From positions 1 to 25,777 of IMG/VR virus record IMGVR_UViG_3300007074_000100: a stretch of DNA of 25,777 nucleotides. One strand, written 5' to 3'. The translations under genes and the position numbers were made by a program. The stretch comes from a virus. Shown piece by piece: positions 1 through 6,048 of the stretch. A model generated the notes under the pieces. The model was not told where the DNA came from. It saw nothing but the letters and a program-made list of their open reading frames with translations, and searched no databases. Position 1 is the stretch's first letter. Every line of letters begins with the position of its first letter.

Positions 1-636
1 AAGTGTAAGGTCTTCTACTCTTCCTCAGCCTGCATCTACCCAGGCGAGAATCAGACAGATCCAGAGAACCCTAACTGCAAGGAGGACTCTGCTTATCCCG
101 CTAACCCAGACTCAGAATACGGGTGGGAGAAACTATTCTCCGAACGTCTATGGAAGTCCTACTCTAGGAATTATGGTATCCAAGTTCGTATCGCTAGGTT
201 CCACAATATCTTTGGGCCTTATGGCACTTGGACAGGTGGAAAAGAGAAAGCTCCTGCTGCAATGTCTCGTAAAGCTATCCTAGCTGGTGAGTCTATGGAG
301 GTCTGGGGGCCAGGAACTCAGACACGCTCTTTCCTATACGTTGACGAATGCGTGGAGGCCGTTCGACGCCTAATGCAGGCAGACACAGAGAGCATTATCA
401 ACATCGGCTCTGATGAAATGATATCCATTAACGGGCTGGCTCGTATGGCTCTTTCCATTGTAGATAAAGACTCTACCTGCATTGAAAACATTGAGGGTCC
501 AGTAGGAGTAATGGGTCGCTGTTCTGACAACACTCTCATGGAACAAGTCCTCGGCTGGAAACCCTCTATGACTCTTGTAGAAGGCATGGAATTTACTCTG
601 GATTGGATCCGAGAAGAGATGGTTACCAAGGTATAA
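1..636 (+). CDS. GDP-mannose 3,5-epimerase-like NAD-dependent epimerase (5' end outside window)
   Basis: The gene is open from the first base and ends with TAA at 634-636; about 211 residues of the C-terminal part are present. It is an extended short-chain dehydrogenase/reductase. The stretch SSSACIYP places the catalytic Ser/Cys at residues 9 and 11, YGWEK gives the Tyr40/Lys44 pair, and FHNIFGPYGTW, KEKAPAA and TQTRSF follow in order. This order is very close to plant and bacterial GDP-mannose 3,5-epimerase as I remember it, an enzyme that converts GDP-D-mannose to GDP-L-galactose or GDP-L-gulose. In a phage it would supply sugar nucleotides for glycosylating DNA, virion or host surface; that role is inference. 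The N-terminal Rossmann glycine motif lies upstream of the window. Alternative: a related NDP-sugar epimerase. Confidence 0.88.
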   Translation, partial: KCKVFYSSSACIYPGENQTDPENPNCKEDSAYPANPDSEYGWEKLFSERLWKSYSRNYGIQVRIARFHNIFGPYGTWTGGKEKAPAAMSRKAILAGESMEVWGPGTQTRSFLYVDECVEAVRRLMQADTESIINIGSDEMISINGLARMALSIVDKDSTCIENIEGPVGVMGRCSDNTLMEQVLGWKPSMTLVEGMEFTLDWIREEMVTKV

Positions 637-642
637 TAAGCT

Positions 643-764
643 ATGAACACCAGCTACCAGATCATCGTGTGTGGAGGACGCGGTTACGAGGCAAAGGAAC
701 TAATAACATGATAAAACAAGCAGAGGAACACGGAGTTCCCGTACTTAGGATTGAAGGAACATGA
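643..764 (+). other. Two overlapping micro-ORFs, possibly one frame-broken small gene
   Basis: A 22-codon frame (643-711, starting MNTSYQIIVCGGRGY) ends in an ATGA overlap with an 18-codon frame (708-764, containing EEHGVPVLRIEG). The second in turn overlaps the MazG start at 761 by ATGA. AAGGAA lies 8 nt before the second ATG. Such chained ATGA overlaps are typical of translated phage genes. The pieces vaguely recall nucleotide-binding folds with an IIVCGGR strand at the start and a GVPVL strand at the end, so they may be one gene that lost its middle or its frame. They could also be meaningless leader sequence. Confidence 0.25.
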
Positions 765-1090
765 ACTTTAAGGAATATGATGTAAACGTAGCCAAGACGG
801 CAATCTACCCTAGTAGGGGTAGTAACATCCATTACCCAACTCTGGGTCTAGGAGGAGAGGTTGGAGAGATCTTCGAAAAGCTAAAGAAGATTGCCCGCGA
901 TAAGGGTGGGAATATGTCTACTCAGGATAGGAAAGATCTTATGCATGAATGCGGTGACGTACTCTGGTATCTCTCTACCTTCCTTTTCGAGCTTGGTTAC
1001 TCTCTAGAAGAGGCAGCTAAAGCTAATAACAAAAAGCTACTTGATCGTCAAGCCCGTGGAGTCATCGGGGGCTCAGGAGACAACCGCTAA
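761..1090 (+). CDS. MazG-like nucleotide pyrophosphohydrolase
   Basis: This 109-residue protein has the MazG/all-alpha NTP pyrophosphatase pattern. GGEVGEIFEK supplies Glu33, Glu36 and Glu39, and HECGDVLWYL supplies Glu63 and Asp66, the acidic residues that hold Mg2+. The family hydrolyses NTPs or dNTPs to the monophosphate and pyrophosphate. In phages it is thought to adjust nucleotide or (p)ppGpp pools. The length fits a single MazG domain. The start follows AAGGA closely (tgaaggaacATG) and overlaps the micro-ORF before it. The stop overlaps the next ATG (TAATG), so it is co-translated with the downstream zinc-ribbon gene. Confidence 0.85.
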   Translation: MNFKEYDVNVAKTAIYPSRGSNIHYPTLGLGGEVGEIFEKLKKIARDKGGNMSTQDRKDLMHECGDVLWYLSTFLFELGYSLEEAAKANNKKLLDRQARGVIGGSGDNR

Positions 1091-1299
1091 TGCCTTTTTA
1101 CCAATACCACTGTTCAGGGTGTGATATGATTTGGGAGAAGTTCGCCTCTATGACAGAGGACTACATTAACCCAGCTACCCACTGTCCTGAATGCGACCCT
1201 AAAGAGAAAGAGGAGGGAACCATGCAAAAGTATCTTGGAGATTGCACCCCTAGGTTTAACCTCAAGGGTAACGGTTGGTTTAAAGGAGGTATGTCGTGA
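1090..1299 (+). CDS. FmdB-type zinc-ribbon protein
   Basis: This 69-residue protein starts MPFYQYHCSGCD and has a second pair, HCPECD, at about residues 31-36. The two CxxC knuckles are the Zn2+-binding arrangement of the FmdB/CxxC_CxxC regulatory-protein family, which begins MPxYxYxCxxC. Members are small and of unknown exact role, sometimes called putative regulators. The C-terminal tail (FNLKGNGWFKGGMS) matches the usual family ending. TAATG overlap with the MazG gene before it and GTGA overlap with the gene after it place it in a tight operon. Confidence 0.85.
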   Translation: MPFYQYHCSGCDMIWEKFASMTEDYINPATHCPECDPKEKEEGTMQKYLGDCTPRFNLKGNGWFKGGMS

Positions 1300-1811
1300 T
1301 TGAACCGAAAGAAGATCAAGATGAGACGCTTCGTAACCACCTCAGAGAAGGGCTTCTCCGTCTAGATGATGGCTTCCACTACTTCCCCGAAAACAGGAGA
1401 GCCATTAGCTCGCATGAGATTCGAATTATTGGAGAACTTCTCGAAGAGAAAAACAAGGAGTGGGATAAGCAAGTAAAGAAAGACCTTGCGAAAAGAAGTG
1501 TTGATATGACGATCCACGAAAAGGCTTTCGCCAGAGTCATGAAAAAAATGGAAGGAAACGTAGTCCAATTCCATGCGAAGCATGGCGTTACCTCCTTCCA
1601 CCCTAAGAACCAAACCCAAGTTCTAAGTATGGCCCGGATTATGTTCACGGCTAGGTATGAAGAAGGATGGTACTCTGACGATGAGGGGTGCCCTTTCCCA
1701 GCCGATAGGATTTACGAAGATTACCTCTCCCGACACGCTCTCGTGTATCTCTATGCTCGTAGTGTTCGGGAGTATGAAGGAATTGAAGTCTTCAAACCAG
1801 AGCCCCTGTAA
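1296..1811 (+). CDS. Hypothetical protein, 171 aa
   Basis: I do not recognise the family. It starts at GTG 1296, overlapping the preceding stop, with a near-perfect Shine-Dalgarno AAAGGAGGT 5 nt upstream; this decides the start. The protein is soluble and strongly charged: the middle is helical and lysine/glutamate-rich, and the C-terminal half is richer in aromatic residues (GWYSDDEGCPFP, HALVYLYARSVREY). No signal peptide or membrane segment is visible. Its stop overlaps the next ATG (TAATG). It sits between a zinc ribbon and a deaminase in a probable nucleotide-metabolism operon. Confidence 0.75.
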   Translation: MIEPKEDQDETLRNHLREGLLRLDDGFHYFPENRRAISSHEIRIIGELLEEKNKEWDKQVKKDLAKRSVDMTIHEKAFARVMKKMEGNVVQFHAKHGVTSFHPKNQTQVLSMARIMFTARYEEGWYSDDEGCPFPADRIYEDYLSRHALVYLYARSVREYEGIEVFKPEPL

Positions 1812-2146
1812 TGAAACTTAATAGCCCGCCGATGAGGGCAGCCCGACTTGAATCTGAGAAATCCACTCACCGTTTCAAGATTGGTGCTGCCATTGCCAAA
1901 GGCAAAAAAGTTCTAAGCAAAGCTTCTAACACCAATAAGACTAACCCTCGGTTTGGTAGTGGTAATTATGATACCCTACACGCCGAGGGTCACGCTATCT
2001 ATAGAGCAGTAAGACAGGGAATTGATATCTCTGGGGCTAGCATTTACGTCTATAGGCTTAACGAGAACCTCGCCAAGCCTTGCCCTGGGTGTATGGCTCT
2101 GATTAGAAAGTTTGGTATCAAAGAAGTGGTGTATACTGGAGTCTGA
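1811..2146 (+). CDS. Cytidine/deoxycytidylate deaminase family protein
   Basis: This 111-residue protein carries the zinc deaminase signature: HAEGHAI gives the zinc ligand His57 and the catalytic Glu59, and PCPGC gives Cys91 and Cys94. The family removes the amino group from a cytosine or related base with a zinc-activated water. The protein is shorter than a typical dCMP deaminase and lacks its insertion, so the substrate (CMP, cytidine, guanine or other) cannot be read. A second, more canonical dCMP deaminase is encoded at 10263-10721. The start overlaps the upstream stop as TAATG. Confidence 0.8.
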   Translation: MKLNSPPMRAARLESEKSTHRFKIGAAIAKGKKVLSKASNTNKTNPRFGSGNYDTLHAEGHAIYRAVRQGIDISGASIYVYRLNENLAKPCPGCMALIRKFGIKEVVYTGV

Positions 2147-2149
2147 GTC

Positions 2150-2155
2150 TATAAT
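2150..2155 (+). promoter_or_regulatory. TATAAT -10 box 5 nt before the uvsX start
   Basis: A perfect TATAAT hexamer is separated from the ATG at 2161 by only five bases (AAGGC). No convincing -35 box lies 16-18 nt upstream. If used, transcription would start at or just inside the start codon and the mRNA would be essentially leaderless. Confidence 0.5.
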
Positions 2156-2160
2156 AAGGC

Positions 2161-3135
2161 ATGAACAGTAACGTCATTGAAAAGCTAAAGAACGCGGGGC
2201 TTCTATCAGATTCAGTAGAAGATTTAGGCTTTGTTTCCACAGGAAGCTATGCTCTAAACAAGGTTATCTCAGGTAACTATCGAGATGGTATCCCTATTGG
2301 GGGTATCAGTCAGTTTCATGGTGAGGCGAGTACTGCTAAGACTGTATTCGCTACCCATATCCTGAAGGAAGCCCAAGCTCTAGGGCATTACACAATGCTG
2401 GTAGATAGTGAGAACGCTTACAATGCAACGTTCGCAGAGCATCTGGGCCTTGACCCAAAGAAGCTAATCTACGCTGCCCCAGAAACCGTAGAGGATTGCT
2501 TCAACGTCATAGAGCAGACTATCAAGGAGATTAGGGAGCTAGACAAGGACACCCCTATTGTCATTGCATACGATAGTATAGCTGTCTCTCCTTCCAAGGC
2601 AGAGTACGAAGCTGAGAACTACGATGGCAACAATATGCAGGGAGCAGTTAGAGCTAAGTGTGTGGGTAATTGCCTGAAGAAGATCAACCCTATCCTCCGC
2701 AAGTATAAGGTAGCCCTCATCATCATCAATCAGATCAGAAACAAGGTGGGTGTTATGTTTGGTAGTCCAGACACAATGGCTTCTGGTGGTAAGTCCCTAG
2801 AGTACTACCTGTCAGTCAATATGAAAACGATCTCGAATAAGACAAGCGATCTTATCAAGGATGAGCATGGTGACGCTATGGGTATTGAGGGACGCCTCCG
2901 TAACACTAAAAATAAGGTATCCCTACCCTTCCGAGAGACTGAGTTCAGACTACTATTCAATAAGGGCCTGATTCCTCACTATGGCCTGTTGGAAGAACTT
3001 GTGAAGGAAGGAACAGTAATTCAGGGTGGAGCCTGGTATACCTTTGGGGACATGAAATTCCAAAAGAAGACGTTTATCGACCAGTTCCCTACAGAAAAGT
3101 TCAAGCCCATTAGAGATCACCTGGGTCTTTCCTAA
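2161..3135 (+). CDS. uvsX: UvsX/RecA-like recombinase
   Basis: This 324-residue protein is a RecA-fold strand-exchange ATPase. Walker A is GEASTAKT (residues 54-61), with Ala in place of the usual Gly before Lys, as in some phage UvsX proteins. Walker B is IVIAYDS at about 133-139. The segment IIINQIRNKVGVMFGSPD (about 187-204), followed by TMASGGKSLEYY, corresponds to the DNA-binding L2 region and the adjacent helix. The length is between RecA (about 350) and shorter phage homologues, and it lacks RecA's C-terminal tail. Expected role: coating single-stranded DNA and catalysing recombination-dependent replication and repair. No strong ribosome binding site precedes the ATG; a -10 box sits 5 nt upstream. 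Confidence 0.9.
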   Translation: MNSNVIEKLKNAGLLSDSVEDLGFVSTGSYALNKVISGNYRDGIPIGGISQFHGEASTAKTVFATHILKEAQALGHYTMLVDSENAYNATFAEHLGLDPKKLIYAAPETVEDCFNVIEQTIKEIRELDKDTPIVIAYDSIAVSPSKAEYEAENYDGNNMQGAVRAKCVGNCLKKINPILRKYKVALIIINQIRNKVGVMFGSPDTMASGGKSLEYYLSVNMKTISNKTSDLIKDEHGDAMGIEGRLRNTKNKVSLPFRETEFRLLFNKGLIPHYGLLEELVKEGTVIQGGAWYTFGDMKFQKKTFIDQFPTEKFKPIRDHLGLS

Positions 3136-3175
3136 ATAATTCGGGATTACTTTCCGAGAAAATACTTACCGAGGC

Positions 3176-3184
3176 TATTATAAT
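3176..3184 (+). promoter_or_regulatory. TATTATAAT -10 region at a start codon
   Basis: Overlapping TATTAT (3176-3181) and TATAAT (3179-3184) boxes lie directly before the double start ATGATG (3185/3188). TATTAT is six bases from the second ATG, which puts the expected transcription start on that ATG. No good -35 box is visible. Confidence 0.45.
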
Positions 3185-3187
3185 ATG

Positions 3188-3487
3188 ATGAGAGAATACG
3201 CCGACTTCACCTACGACAACCTGGCCGATGCCATCAACAAGGCTATTTCCAGGAAGGTAGGACGAACTCCCAAGCCAGTAAAAGAAGAGAGTAACAAACC
3301 TCTCTCCAAGGATGCTCAGACTATTTTTGAGCTTCTGAAGGCAGAGAAGAAACCCCAAGGTAAGTCTTGGATCCTCCTCAATGCTGGAATTGATGCCGCT
3401 GATTGGACTGACACAATTAACGAACTTAAGAACCATAATCTCGTAACTCAAACTGGTGCCAAACGAGGCACAAAATACCATGCTTAG
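3188..3487 (+). CDS. Small protein with winged-helix-like C-terminus
   Basis: This protein of 99 residues (100 if the ATG at 3185 is used) has a helical N-terminus, a proline/lysine linker (RTPKPVKEESNKP) and a C-terminal segment. The segment's ILLNAGIDAADW, TINELKNHNLV and GTKYH pieces look like the recognition helix and wing of a winged-helix DNA-binding domain. This is a fold-level impression, not a family match. It may be a regulator. The ATG at 3188 is preferred because it lies exactly six bases after a TATTAT box. The 3' end overlaps the DUF932 gene by 8 nt. Confidence 0.7.
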   Translation: MREYADFTYDNLADAINKAISRKVGRTPKPVKEESNKPLSKDAQTIFELLKAEKKPQGKSWILLNAGIDAADWTDTINELKNHNLVTQTGAKRGTKYHA

Positions 3488-4250
3488 AAACGAAGAACTG
3501 CTCCGTGAAACCTGTCCTGCGATTTTTGCTACTGGCCCCGAAGAGGCCCGTGTCTCTGATCGATACTCTTTCCTCTCTACCGAAGAGATCCTCAACCACT
3601 TCCAAGAAGAGGGCTGGGAGGTCGTTTACGCTGGTCAGGTGAAAACCCGTACTTGGAGCCCTGAACACGCTCGTCATGTGGTTCGTCTTCGTCACGAATC
3701 TAGTTTTGAGCAGGATTTCGGTGTTGGTGATTCCGTTCCTGAGCTTGTTCTTATGAACGCTCACAACGGTCTTGCTGGTCACACTCTGAAAGCAGGAGTG
3801 TTCCGCTTTGTCTGCTCTAATGGAATGATTGTTTCGGACACAGAGTTCGGTAGCATCTACTTCCGCCACGTTGGCTTCGACCCTTCCCAAGTCCGAAAAG
3901 CTTCTGACACACTTCTGGCTAACGCTACGAAGATTTCCAACGTCATTAACAAGTGGGAGGGCATTGATCTTACGTTCGACCGCAGTTCTAGCTTCGTTAA
4001 GGAAGCTGCTGCCCTTCGCTTTGATGCTTTCGATGATGAAATGCTTCTCAACCTGAATACGGCTCGTCGTCCTGGCGATACGGGTAGCAATCTGTGGAAG
4101 ACCTTTAACCGTGTTCAGGAGAACCTGACCAAGGGTGGCTTCATTAAGCAGAAGACTGGCCGCAAAGTGCGAGAGATCACTAACATTCAGCTTGACGTTA
4201 ATCTCAACACTCAACTGTGGGATCTGGCTTCTCAATACGCTAGCAACTAA
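3480..4250 (+). CDS. DUF932 (phage/plasmid-like) protein
   Basis: This protein of about 256 residues resembles the DUF932 / TIGR03299 family of phage and plasmid proteins. Features include an early SDRYSFLSTEEIL segment, a central VPELVLMNAHNG strand region, and FRFVCSNGMIVSD, the best conserved piece. Its molecular role is unknown; the family is common in large phages and near replication genes. The ATG at 3480 is chosen because it overlaps the upstream stop by 8 nt and follows GAGG at a 10-nt spacing; an earlier in-frame GTG would add eight residues. Arginine codons here are almost all CGN, unlike the AGA/AGG-rich neighbours. A strong terminator follows. Confidence 0.82.
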   Translation: MLRNEELLRETCPAIFATGPEEARVSDRYSFLSTEEILNHFQEEGWEVVYAGQVKTRTWSPEHARHVVRLRHESSFEQDFGVGDSVPELVLMNAHNGLAGHTLKAGVFRFVCSNGMIVSDTEFGSIYFRHVGFDPSQVRKASDTLLANATKISNVINKWEGIDLTFDRSSSFVKEAAALRFDAFDDEMLLNLNTARRPGDTGSNLWKTFNRVQENLTKGGFIKQKTGRKVREITNIQLDVNLNTQLWDLASQYASN

Positions 4251-4312
4251 AAATCTTTCTAGTCCTAGAGTTTTTTGAACTAAATACTAACGAGAGCTTT
4301 GCTTGCGCTCTT

Positions 4313-4355
4313 GGGAGGGACCGTTTTTCCCCCGTCAACGGTCCCTCCCTTTTTT
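4313..4355 (+). terminator. Strong rho-independent terminator
   Basis: A perfect 12-bp stem (GGGAGGGACCGT with ACGGTCCCTCCC) encloses a 13-nt loop and is followed by six T. It closes the DUF932 transcript. The next ATG (4359) lies only 3 nt beyond the T-run. Confidence 0.93.
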
Positions 4356-4358
4356 CCA

Positions 4359-4688
4359 ATGAAGAAGACACCTTTTAGAAAACCCTATAGCATGACCAAT
4401 GTAGATGGTCACTATATTACGAAGACGCAACTAGCCTTCTTTCTAAATGACTACGCTCCTAGAGAGAGAATAGAAGCCCTTACTTCAGATGAGTTCACCA
4501 AGTATTACGAGAACTGCGTAATATACAATCTGATCTATGATAAGATGGACATGGATCCTGGGTGTGCTGTCCTGTATTGGGATCCTAGGAAGGAAAGAGT
4601 AGCTATCCTAGCTCCCATTAAGGGGGCATTCCCTTCAGTAGAGACGCTACCCAGCATACTCAAGAAAATCAAAAACCCCTTTAAGTAA
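4359..4688 (+). CDS. Hypothetical protein, 109 aa
   Basis: I do not recognise this protein. It begins MKKTPFRKPYSMTN and has a tyrosine-rich middle (KYYENCVIYNLIYDKMDMD) and a hydrophobic strand (RVAILAPIKG) near the end. No membrane segment or cofactor motif is seen. The ATG at 4359 is preferred over earlier non-ATG starts, which would place the coding sequence through the terminator hairpin. No Shine-Dalgarno can exist, because the T-run of the terminator ends 3 nt upstream. How it is transcribed and initiated is therefore unclear; read-through is likely needed. Confidence 0.6.
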   Translation: MKKTPFRKPYSMTNVDGHYITKTQLAFFLNDYAPRERIEALTSDEFTKYYENCVIYNLIYDKMDMDPGCAVLYWDPRKERVAILAPIKGAFPSVETLPSILKKIKNPFK

Positions 4689-4710
4689 AGGACTACGGGC
4701 CTCCTAACGC

Positions 4711-4716
4711 TATGAT
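4711..4716 (+). promoter_or_regulatory. TATGAT -10 box before the oxygenase gene
   Basis: TATGAT is followed by five bases and then the double start ATGATG (4722/4725). This is the same close spacing as at 2150 and 16611. No -35 match is seen, so support is partial. Confidence 0.4.
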
Positions 4717-4721
4717 AGCGT

Positions 4722-5315
4722 ATGATGGTCACTGTACACAACCCGGAGCCAACTTTCGTTACGGCAGAAAACGCTGTAACAGAAGAGTTGGCTCAAAAAC
4801 TAATTGAGCTAGTAGATCAAAGGGGAAAGAGATCTGCTTGGTCTTATAACCCCGATTGTTTGGAGATGCAGATTGCTAATCCATTCAGCCAGGTTTCCCG
4901 CAAGAACGATGAGAAGATTGTAGACGTACTACCTGATCTCTTTGCTCTAGGGGAAAGCTGCATGAGGAAGATGAACTTCCTCTTCAAGAATAACGCTTGT
5001 GATTACGTCACAGGCTATCACGGCTTTTGGATCCTCCGATATGATGTTGGAGGCAAGTTCGATATGCACTGTGATTGGGACTCTGGCCCCAATGGAATTC
5101 GACCTCCTGTAGTTGCTACAGCCTGTGTCCTCCTAAATGACCAGTTTACAGGAGGGGAGACCTTACTGCTTACCCCTCCAGAGAAGGAGTTCTTCATTAA
5201 ACGAACTAAGTACTCTCTAGCGATGTGGGACGGGTTTACTCAGCATAAAGTAGCACCTGTTACAGAAGGACAAAGGTACGTCCTAATTATGCACTACACA
5301 GGAAATGTTAAGTAA
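4722..5315 (+). CDS. Prolyl-4-hydroxylase-like 2-oxoglutarate/Fe(II) oxygenase
   Basis: This 197-residue protein has the double-stranded beta-helix iron site: HCD gives His116 and Asp118, TQHKVAPV gives distal His175, and GQRYVL gives Arg185 for 2-oxoglutarate. FTGGETLL upstream of the distal His is typical of the prolyl 4-hydroxylase alpha-subunit-like family. The reaction would be hydroxylation of a protein side chain or another substrate with O2 and 2-oxoglutarate; the phage substrate is unknown. The length matches small bacterial and phage P4H-like proteins. A second, different 2-oxoglutarate oxygenase is encoded at 10669. The stop overlaps the next ATG (TAATG). Confidence 0.88.
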   Translation: MMVTVHNPEPTFVTAENAVTEELAQKLIELVDQRGKRSAWSYNPDCLEMQIANPFSQVSRKNDEKIVDVLPDLFALGESCMRKMNFLFKNNACDYVTGYHGFWILRYDVGGKFDMHCDWDSGPNGIRPPVVATACVLLNDQFTGGETLLLTPPEKEFFIKRTKYSLAMWDGFTQHKVAPVTEGQRYVLIMHYTGNVK

Positions 5316-5563
5316 TGGGTTGGATTTGGAATAGCCACAAGAAGCCTCAGAAGAAAACTAAGCTGAACTTCGACTCTAAGAATAGACGAGAGAATCAGAT
5401 TAGTGGTAAGCTGAGAGTTACGCTTGAACTAGATATGGATTACCCAGGCGCAATCGATATCGCTCAAGCTATTAGGGATACCAAGCTTTCGTTTGCTCTC
5501 CCTACAGGCATCGAACTAAATGATGCTCACCTATCAAGAGTAGAGATTCTAAGTGAGAAGTAA
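5315..5563 (+). CDS. Hypothetical protein, 82 aa
   Basis: This small protein has a very basic N-terminus (SHKKPQKKTKLNFDSKNRR) and a C-terminal alpha/beta part (LRVTLELDMDYPGAIDIAQAI). No family is recognised. It begins in a TAATG overlap with the oxygenase gene and overlaps a further small gene at its end, so it is very likely translated. The basic start could bind nucleic acid; this is only a composition argument. Confidence 0.68.
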   Translation: MGWIWNSHKKPQKKTKLNFDSKNRRENQISGKLRVTLELDMDYPGAIDIAQAIRDTKLSFALPTGIELNDAHLSRVEILSEK

Positions 5564-5720
5564 GAACGTTGATGAACAGGATATGTCCTGGAAGCCTTTC
5601 GGGCTAAACCTAACATATGGGCAATGGGAGCTATGCAGTTCAGTTTTTATCCAAAAGTGGATAGGTCAATACCTAGATACTAAGGAGAATAAGAAAAATG
5701 CCCACACCATATACCCCTAA
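5553..5720 (+). CDS. Hypothetical small protein, 55 aa
   Basis: An open frame from GTG 5553 to TAA 5720 fills what would otherwise be a gap. It overlaps the previous gene by 11 nt and the next by 23 nt. The product contains SWKPFGLNLTYGQWELCSS and then a hydrophilic tail; its normal codon choice and tryptophan content suggest a real protein. An internal ATG at 5583 is an alternative start. No function can be assigned. Confidence 0.5.
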   Translation: MRSKNVDEQDMSWKPFGLNLTYGQWELCSSVFIQKWIGQYLDTKENKKNAHTIYP

Positions 5721-6048
5721 AACAAGAGCCCTCAGTCCCACCCGTATTCAAAAGATTTGTAAAGACCTTATTGGAGAGTCGGGAGACGATAGAGGCTTGG
5801 CGCTAGAAGCCCATAAGTTTTTCAAGGCAATGGTGGAGGAGAATCCCCAAGACAATGCAGCTAAACAGCTAATGGTCGATTGCCTAAAAGCAGCACAGAC
5901 TTCGAAGAACAACGTCATTAAGATTCTAGACTTGGTTATCAAGCTAGAAGATAAGCTTCCCGAAACGGATAAAACAAAGAATAGTGCGTCGAATAACAAT
6001 AGTGTCTTTAGTCAATTGGATTCCTTCCTAGATGAGCAAAAAAAATAA
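5698..6048 (+). CDS. Hypothetical protein, 116 aa
   Basis: This protein starts at ATG 5698 after AAGGAG. It is largely helical: a basic start (PYTPKTRALSPTRIQKICKDL), an amphipathic middle with repeated Ala/Lys/Leu, then an acidic Ser/Asn-rich tail ending FSQLDSFLDEQKK. No motif is diagnostic. Its position directly before, and 17 nt overlapping, the AAA+ ATPase gene suggests a partner or adaptor; a small packaging-type subunit is another guess that I cannot support further. Confidence 0.7.
   Translation: MPTPYTPKTRALSPTRIQKICKDLIGESGDDRGLALEAHKFFKAMVEENPQDNAAKQLMVDCLKAAQTSKNNVIKILDLVIKLEDKLPETDKTKNSASNNNSVFSQLDSFLDEQKK

Noticed and set aside
3426-4235. Long minus-strand open frame of 269 codons opposite the DUF932 gene
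   Set aside because: It lies almost exactly opposite a clear family member, has unnatural composition, and has no promoter or ribosome site; it is a by-product of the plus-strand codons.
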